From Novosphingobium sp. (lineage in GTDB: Bacteria > Pseudomonadota > Alphaproteobacteria > Sphingomonadales > Sphingomonadaceae): DNA of 11,200 nt. The stretch is from assembly GCA_021299075.1 (NCBI GenBank), contig JAJTFU010000043.1:1-11200 (forward strand), read 5' to 3'. The notes under the pieces are model-generated. The model was given only the letters and a program-made list of their open reading frames with translations. It made no database searches and was not told the origin of the DNA. Position numbers and translations under genes: made by a program. Positions 7,907 through 11,200 of this stretch are shown in pieces; the stretch's first letter is position 1; each line of letters begins with the position of its first letter.

Positions 7907-10366
7907 TCAAGAGCGGCGCGAAGCTTCGAAGGCGTTTTTCGTCTTGAGACTGGGATCCTCGGACCAGGGTGCATCGGGCCAGCGGTGTTTCGGGTAGCGC
8001 CCCTTCATGTCGCGCTGCACGTCCTTCCACGATCCGCGCCAGAAACCGGGTAGGTCTCGCGTGGTCTGGAGTGGCTTGCCGCCGGGGTCAGTCAGCTTGA
8101 GCAGCAGCGGCTGCGCCGGCTGACCGAAGGTCGGGTGCCGGTCCAATCCGAACAGCGCCTGGACCCGCACTTCCACCGACGGGCCACCCGGATCGTCATA
8201 GTCAATCGCGTGGCTGGTTCCGGCTGGTGAGGCGAACTGCGCCGGGGCCAGCTTGTCGAGCGCCTGCTGCGCCGGAAAGTCCAGCCGCGCCCGCAGCGCT
8301 TCATGCAGCTTAGCCGGGTCCAGACCATCAAGCCGCCGCCCCAGCAAAGGCCCGAGCCAGGTATCGAGGTCTTCGAGCAGTTCGGCTTCGCCCAGGGCCG
8401 CGATCCCGGCGAACCGTGCGCGCTTCAGCAGGGCAAGGCTGGCCTTGCCGAATGGCACCAGATCAAGCCCATCGACGCGGATCCGGTCGATCAGGAATGC
8501 GCGGATCGCCGCCGGGTCCGGCGCAGGATCGGAGCCGCGGGCGAGCGAAATGGCCCCCAGCCGCGACTCGAGCAGGGCCTCGACGCGCTTTTCATCCGCA
8601 ACCCAGCGCAGCACGCCGCGCCGCTCAATCCGATGCGACAGCCAGCGCTGCACTTCGGCCTCGCTCAGCGCGATGGCACCGGTTATCCGCGCGCCCTTGG
8701 CCTCGCCCTGGGCATCGCCAACCGCCAGCCACTCTGCCCGCGCCAACGATGATGCTGGATCGAGCCGCAGACCGCGGCCGCCGGCTGTCAGCCAATCCTC
8801 CCCGCCTGCATCGCGGCGCTTTGCCAGGTTGTCGGGAAAAGCCTCGGCCAGCAGGACTGCCAGCGGCGGATCATCCTTATGGTCAGCAGTGACGAGCTTG
8901 CTGGCCCGGTCAGCCCAGCGCCGGGCGAGCTGCCGTGAAGCCTCGGCGCGGGCCGAGCGATCACCATTCCAGCGATCAAGCCGCAAGGCGAGATCTTCCC
9001 CGCGCCCGCCAAGGCCGCGCTCCTGCAACAGGAGCGCAAGCTGCGCTGCCGCTTCGGCCGCGCCGTGCTGCGCAGCATAGAGCAGCATATGCGCCAGGCC
9101 AGGCGCCATCGGCAGGCTTGCCATATTGCGGCCATGCGCGGTGATCGCACCGCTATCATCGAGCGCGCCAAGCGCTTGCAAGCTGGCCCTTGCCGCAGCC
9201 AATGCTGCAGCTGGCGGTGGATCCAGCCAGGCCATGTCCGGCACATTTGCGGCACCCCATTGCGAAAGGGTCAGCAGCAGCGGTGCAAGATCGCTGGTCA
9301 ATATCTCCGGCGGCTCGAATGCCGGTCGTCCGGCATGGGCCGCCTCTTCCCACAGGCGGTAGGCGACTCCCGGCCCTTGCCGAGCCGCTCGGCCGGCACG
9401 CTGCGCGGCGGCGGCCTGCGAAGCCCGATGGGTGACAAGGCGCGTGACCCCAGCCGCCTTGTCAAATTCCGCCCGGCGCGACAGGCCAGCATCGACGACA
9501 ACGGACACGCCGTCGAGCGTCAACGATGTTTCCGCAATTGCCGTGGCCAGCACGATCCTTCGCCTCCCATCCGGGTCACGACGTATGGCGGCCCGCTGTG
9601 CCGCCGGCTCGCACTGTCCATGCAGCGGCAGGACCGGTACGTCCGGCAAGCGCTGGACCAACCGCTCGCGCGTCCGTTCGATTTCGCCAACGCCGGGCAA
9701 GAATGCCAGCACATCGCCGGCCTCCTCGCGCCAGGCTGTCAGGATCGCGCTAGCCATGGCCTCGTCCAGCCGCAGTTCCGGCCGGGCGCCCAACCAGCGG
9801 ATGGTCAGCGGCCAGGCCTTGCCTTCACTTGCGATGACAGGAGCATCGCCGAGCATGCTGGCAAAACGCGCGCCATCAAGTGTGGCCGACATCACGACCA
9901 GCCGCAGATCCTCACGCAGCACGGCCTGGCTCTCAATCGCCAGGGCAAGGCCCAGATCGCTATCCAGGTGCCGCTCATGAGCCTCGTCAAACAGGATGGC
10001 CGAGACCCCGGCCAGTTCGGGATCACCCAGCAAGGTCGAGACAAAGATCGCCTCGGTCATCACCAGTACGCGGGTCTTGGCGGAACGCTTGCTGTCGAGC
10101 CGAGTCAAGTAGCCTACCGTCTGTCCGACCGGCTCACCCATCAGTTCAGCCATGCGCTCGGCAGCAGCGCGGGCCGCCACGCGGCGCGGCGACAGGACGA
10201 TGACGCTGCCGGTACACCAATACTCTGACAACAGCGTCGGGGCGACCGCAGTCGTCTTCCCTGCCCCTGGCGGTGCGATCAGCACGGCTGCCGACTGCGC
10301 GCGCAGCGCAGCCAGCAGGTCCGGCAAGACGGCATGGATCGGCAGTGTGCTCACGCCAGACGCCAT
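7907..10366 (-). CDS. hrpB: ATP-dependent helicase HrpB (DEAH-box)
   Basis: HrpB is a large DEAH-family superfamily 2 RNA helicase related to HrpA; its physiological role in most bacteria is poorly defined. Numbering from the ATG at 10366 (819 residues, a normal length), the motifs are: Walker A APPGAGKTT (31-39), SPRR (59-62), TEA (104-106), DEAH (127-130), SAT (160-162), ATAIAETSLT (274-283) and motif VI QRAGRAAR (322-329). These are followed by the helicase-associated domain and the HrpB-specific C-terminal domain, which ends in WPDAPWSEDPSLKTKNAFEASRRS. The start is uncertain: TTG at 10375 and GTG at 10354, which would give STLPIHAVLPDL near the N-terminus, are alternatives, and none has a strong ribosome site. 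It lies between sciP (38-base gap) and the complex I subunit gene (31-base gap) on the same strand. Confidence 0.95.
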   Translation of the reverse strand: MASGVSTLPIHAVLPDLLAALRAQSAAVLIAPPGAGKTTAVAPTLLSEYWCTGSVIVLSPRRVAARAAAERMAELMGEPVGQTVGYLTRLDSKRSAKTRVLVMTEAIFVSTLLGDPELAGVSAILFDEAHERHLDSDLGLALAIESQAVLREDLRLVVMSATLDGARFASMLGDAPVIASEGKAWPLTIRWLGARPELRLDEAMASAILTAWREEAGDVLAFLPGVGEIERTRERLVQRLPDVPVLPLHGQCEPAAQRAAIRRDPDGRRRIVLATAIAETSLTLDGVSVVVDAGLSRRAEFDKAAGVTRLVTHRASQAAAAQRAGRAARQGPGVAYRLWEEAAHAGRPAFEPPEILTSDLAPLLLTLSQWGAANVPDMAWLDPPPAAALAAARASLQALGALDDSGAITAHGRNMASLPMAPGLAHMLLYAAQHGAAEAAAQLALLLQERGLGGRGEDLALRLDRWNGDRSARAEASRQLARRWADRASKLVTADHKDDPPLAVLLAEAFPDNLAKRRDAGGEDWLTAGGRGLRLDPASSLARAEWLAVGDAQGEAKGARITGAIALSEAEVQRWLSHRIERRGVLRWVADEKRVEALLESRLGAISLARGSDPAPDPAAIRAFLIDRIRVDGLDLVPFGKASLALLKRARFAGIAALGEAELLEDLDTWLGPLLGRRLDGLDPAKLHEALRARLDFPAQQALDKLAPAQFASPAGTSHAIDYDDPGGPSVEVRVQALFGLDRHPTFGQPAQPLLLKLTDPGGKPLQTTRDLPGFWRGSWKDVQRDMKGRYPKHRWPDAPWSEDPSLKTKNAFEASRRS

Positions 10367-10404
10367 GGCGGGCAAGCCGCCATAGCGTCAAGCGCGGGTG
10401 CTGG

Positions 10405-10710
10405 TCAGGAGTTCAGCAGCATCCGGCTGCGGCGGGCGGTGCGATCGCTCTGCACTGCCGCCACGCGCAAGCCCGCGACGCCGGACCGATCCATCGCATC
10501 CTGCCAGCTGTAGTACTCGGCGAGTGACAGGCTGTAGCGCTCCAGCGCCTCGTCCAGCGTCAGCAGGCCGGACTTCACCGCCGCGACCACCTGTGCCTTG
10601 CGGCTGGCAACCCAACGTGTGGTGTGGCGCGGCGGAAGCGTTTCCTGAGTCAGCACTTCGTGGCTCGGACCCACGATCCGAACCGGGCGGGAATTGGAAT
10701 ATTCAAACAT
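10405..10710 (-). CDS. sciP: DUF1153 protein, CtrA inhibitor SciP
   Basis: The 101-residue protein belongs to DUF1153. In Caulobacter this is SciP, a small helix-turn-helix protein that binds the regulator CtrA and blocks activation of CtrA-dependent genes early in the cell cycle. Family features visible here are VGP near the N-terminus, LPP (25-27), TRWVASRKAQVVAAVKSGLL (31-50), the helix-turn-helix segment LDEALERYSLSLAEYYSWQ (52-70), and DRSGVAGLR (74-82). The C-terminus is Arg-rich (RTARRSR). I chose the ATG at 10710 because GAGGT (10722-10718) stands 7 bases upstream; an ATG at 10740 would add ten residues unlike the family. A CtrA-like site lies 68 bases upstream. It may head an operon with hrpB and the complex I gene. 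Confidence 0.92.
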   Translation of the reverse strand: MFEYSNSRPVRIVGPSHEVLTQETLPPRHTTRWVASRKAQVVAAVKSGLLTLDEALERYSLSLAEYYSWQDAMDRSGVAGLRVAAVQSDRTARRSRMLLNS

Positions 10711-10777
10711 GATCACGACCTCAGTTGAGTGAAACAACATCGGCCCCCAAAGCGAGTCTCAACCTCGGCTTGGATGG

Positions 10778-10792
10778 TTAAATTGGTCTAAA
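10778..10792. promoter_or_regulatory. CtrA-like binding box upstream of sciP
   Basis: TTAA (10778-10781), seven bases, then TAAA (10789-10792) matches the CtrA consensus TTAA-N7-TTAA with one mismatch. It lies 68 bases upstream of the sciP start. A weak -35-like TTGAGA (10762-10757) stands 15 bases closer to the gene, followed at 17 bases by a poor -10 (TGTTGT). In Caulobacter sciP itself is activated by CtrA, so the site would make a feedback loop. A short motif like this can occur by chance, but A/T-rich matches are uncommon in this GC-rich sequence. Confidence 0.45.
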
Positions 10793-10884
10793 TTTGGAGC
10801 ACGGCTCATCGCTGCTGCGGGGCAGAATCCGGCCACTTGTGGATAGCGCGCGACCAAGCGCAGAAGGGTGCGAAAGCAACCTTT

Positions 10885-11200
10885 TCAGAAGCGCCGCGCC
10901 ACAGCGAATTCGGCCGCTTCGATCATGGCAGCATGGGCGGCACTGGCCGGGAAACCGGCAATGGCATCGATCGCCCGCTGGGCGAAGTGACGGGCCCGTT
11001 CCCGCGTGGCGCTGACCGTGTCATGCTTGGCGATCAAGGTGATCGCATGAGCCAGGTCGGCATCCGAACTACGGTGTCCCTGGATCGCATCCTGCCAGAA
11101 CCGCCGTTCTTCATCCGAACCGCGGGCATAGGCCAGGATTACCGGCAGGGTCATCTTGCCCTCACGGAAATCGTCGCCCTTGCCCTTGCCCATTTCGCCG
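10885..11200 (-). CDS. Polyprenyl (octaprenyl-type) diphosphate synthase, C-terminal part
   Basis: The frame is open from the right edge, and about 105 C-terminal residues are visible. The family hallmark is GKGKGDDFREGKMTLPVI near the edge, the conserved G-K-x-x-G-x-D-(4 residues)-K-x-TLP segment that follows the second Asp-rich motif in trans-prenyl synthases. The rest is the helical tail, ending at a TGA at 10887-10885. These enzymes condense isopentenyl diphosphate onto farnesyl diphosphate to make long chains, here most likely the ubiquinone side chain. The catalytic Asp-rich motifs themselves lie outside the window, so chain length and activity cannot be judged. It is oriented towards sciP with about 170 bases between, in which I see no clear terminator. 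Confidence 0.88.
   Translation of the reverse strand, partial: GEMGKGKGDDFREGKMTLPVILAYARGSDEERRFWQDAIQGHRSSDADLAHAITLIAKHDTVSATRERARHFAQRAIDAIAGFPASAAHAAMIEAAEFAVARRF

Noticed and set aside
7597..7974. 125-residue long version of the complex I subunit
   Set aside because: The extra N-terminus overlaps the end of hrpB and bears no family resemblance. The conserved ARIYQRPKNAM begins right after the ATG at 7875.
9065..10228. 387-codon plus-strand open frame opposite hrpB
   Set aside because: It is the complement of the conserved helicase motifs and is Arg/Gln/His-rich, as expected for a shadow frame.

Overview
The window is high-GC chromosomal DNA from an alphaproteobacterium, most likely of the order Sphingomonadales. 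The evidence is a SciP/DUF1153 cell-cycle regulator, a bacterial NDUFS4-type complex I subunit, and the protein character of Lon, DnaX and HrpB. Almost everything is core housekeeping gene content. I see no prophage, insertion sequence, CRISPR array, tRNA or rRNA.

Layout, left to right. (1) The minus strand from the left edge to 2258 carries lon, lacking only its last few dozen codons. Its leader holds a good candidate heat-shock promoter and two tandem small hairpins. (2) Divergent from lon is an exported metal-dependent amidohydrolase (2434-3726, plus). (3) A sharply AT-rich stretch (3727-3857) then leads into a 60-residue secreted peptide gene (3858-4040, plus). This is the only part of the window that looks foreign or uncharacterised. 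A strong 9-bp hairpin separates it from the next, convergent genes. (4) On the minus strand, ffs (SRP RNA, about 6302-6212), dnaX (6169-4415) and the ybaB/ebfC gene (4413-4075) form a compact replication and nucleoid cluster. dnaX and ybaB are separated by one base. (5) An exported protein of unknown function follows (7533-6478, minus). (6) sciP (10710-10405), hrpB (10366-7907) and an NDUFS4-like complex I subunit (7875-7597) lie head to tail on the minus strand with gaps of 31-38 bases, so they may be co-transcribed. A CtrA-like box lies upstream of sciP. (7) The right edge contains the C-terminal part of a long-chain polyprenyl diphosphate synthase on the minus strand.

Themes: protein quality control (lon), replication clamp loading (dnaX), protein targeting (ffs), cell-cycle transcription control (sciP), RNA helicase function (hrpB) and respiratory-chain support (complex I subunit, and probably quinone side-chain synthesis). 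I do not see a convincing new multi-gene system. The best candidates for new biology are the small secreted peptide in its AT-rich island, the structured lon leader, and the CtrA-like box upstream of sciP.
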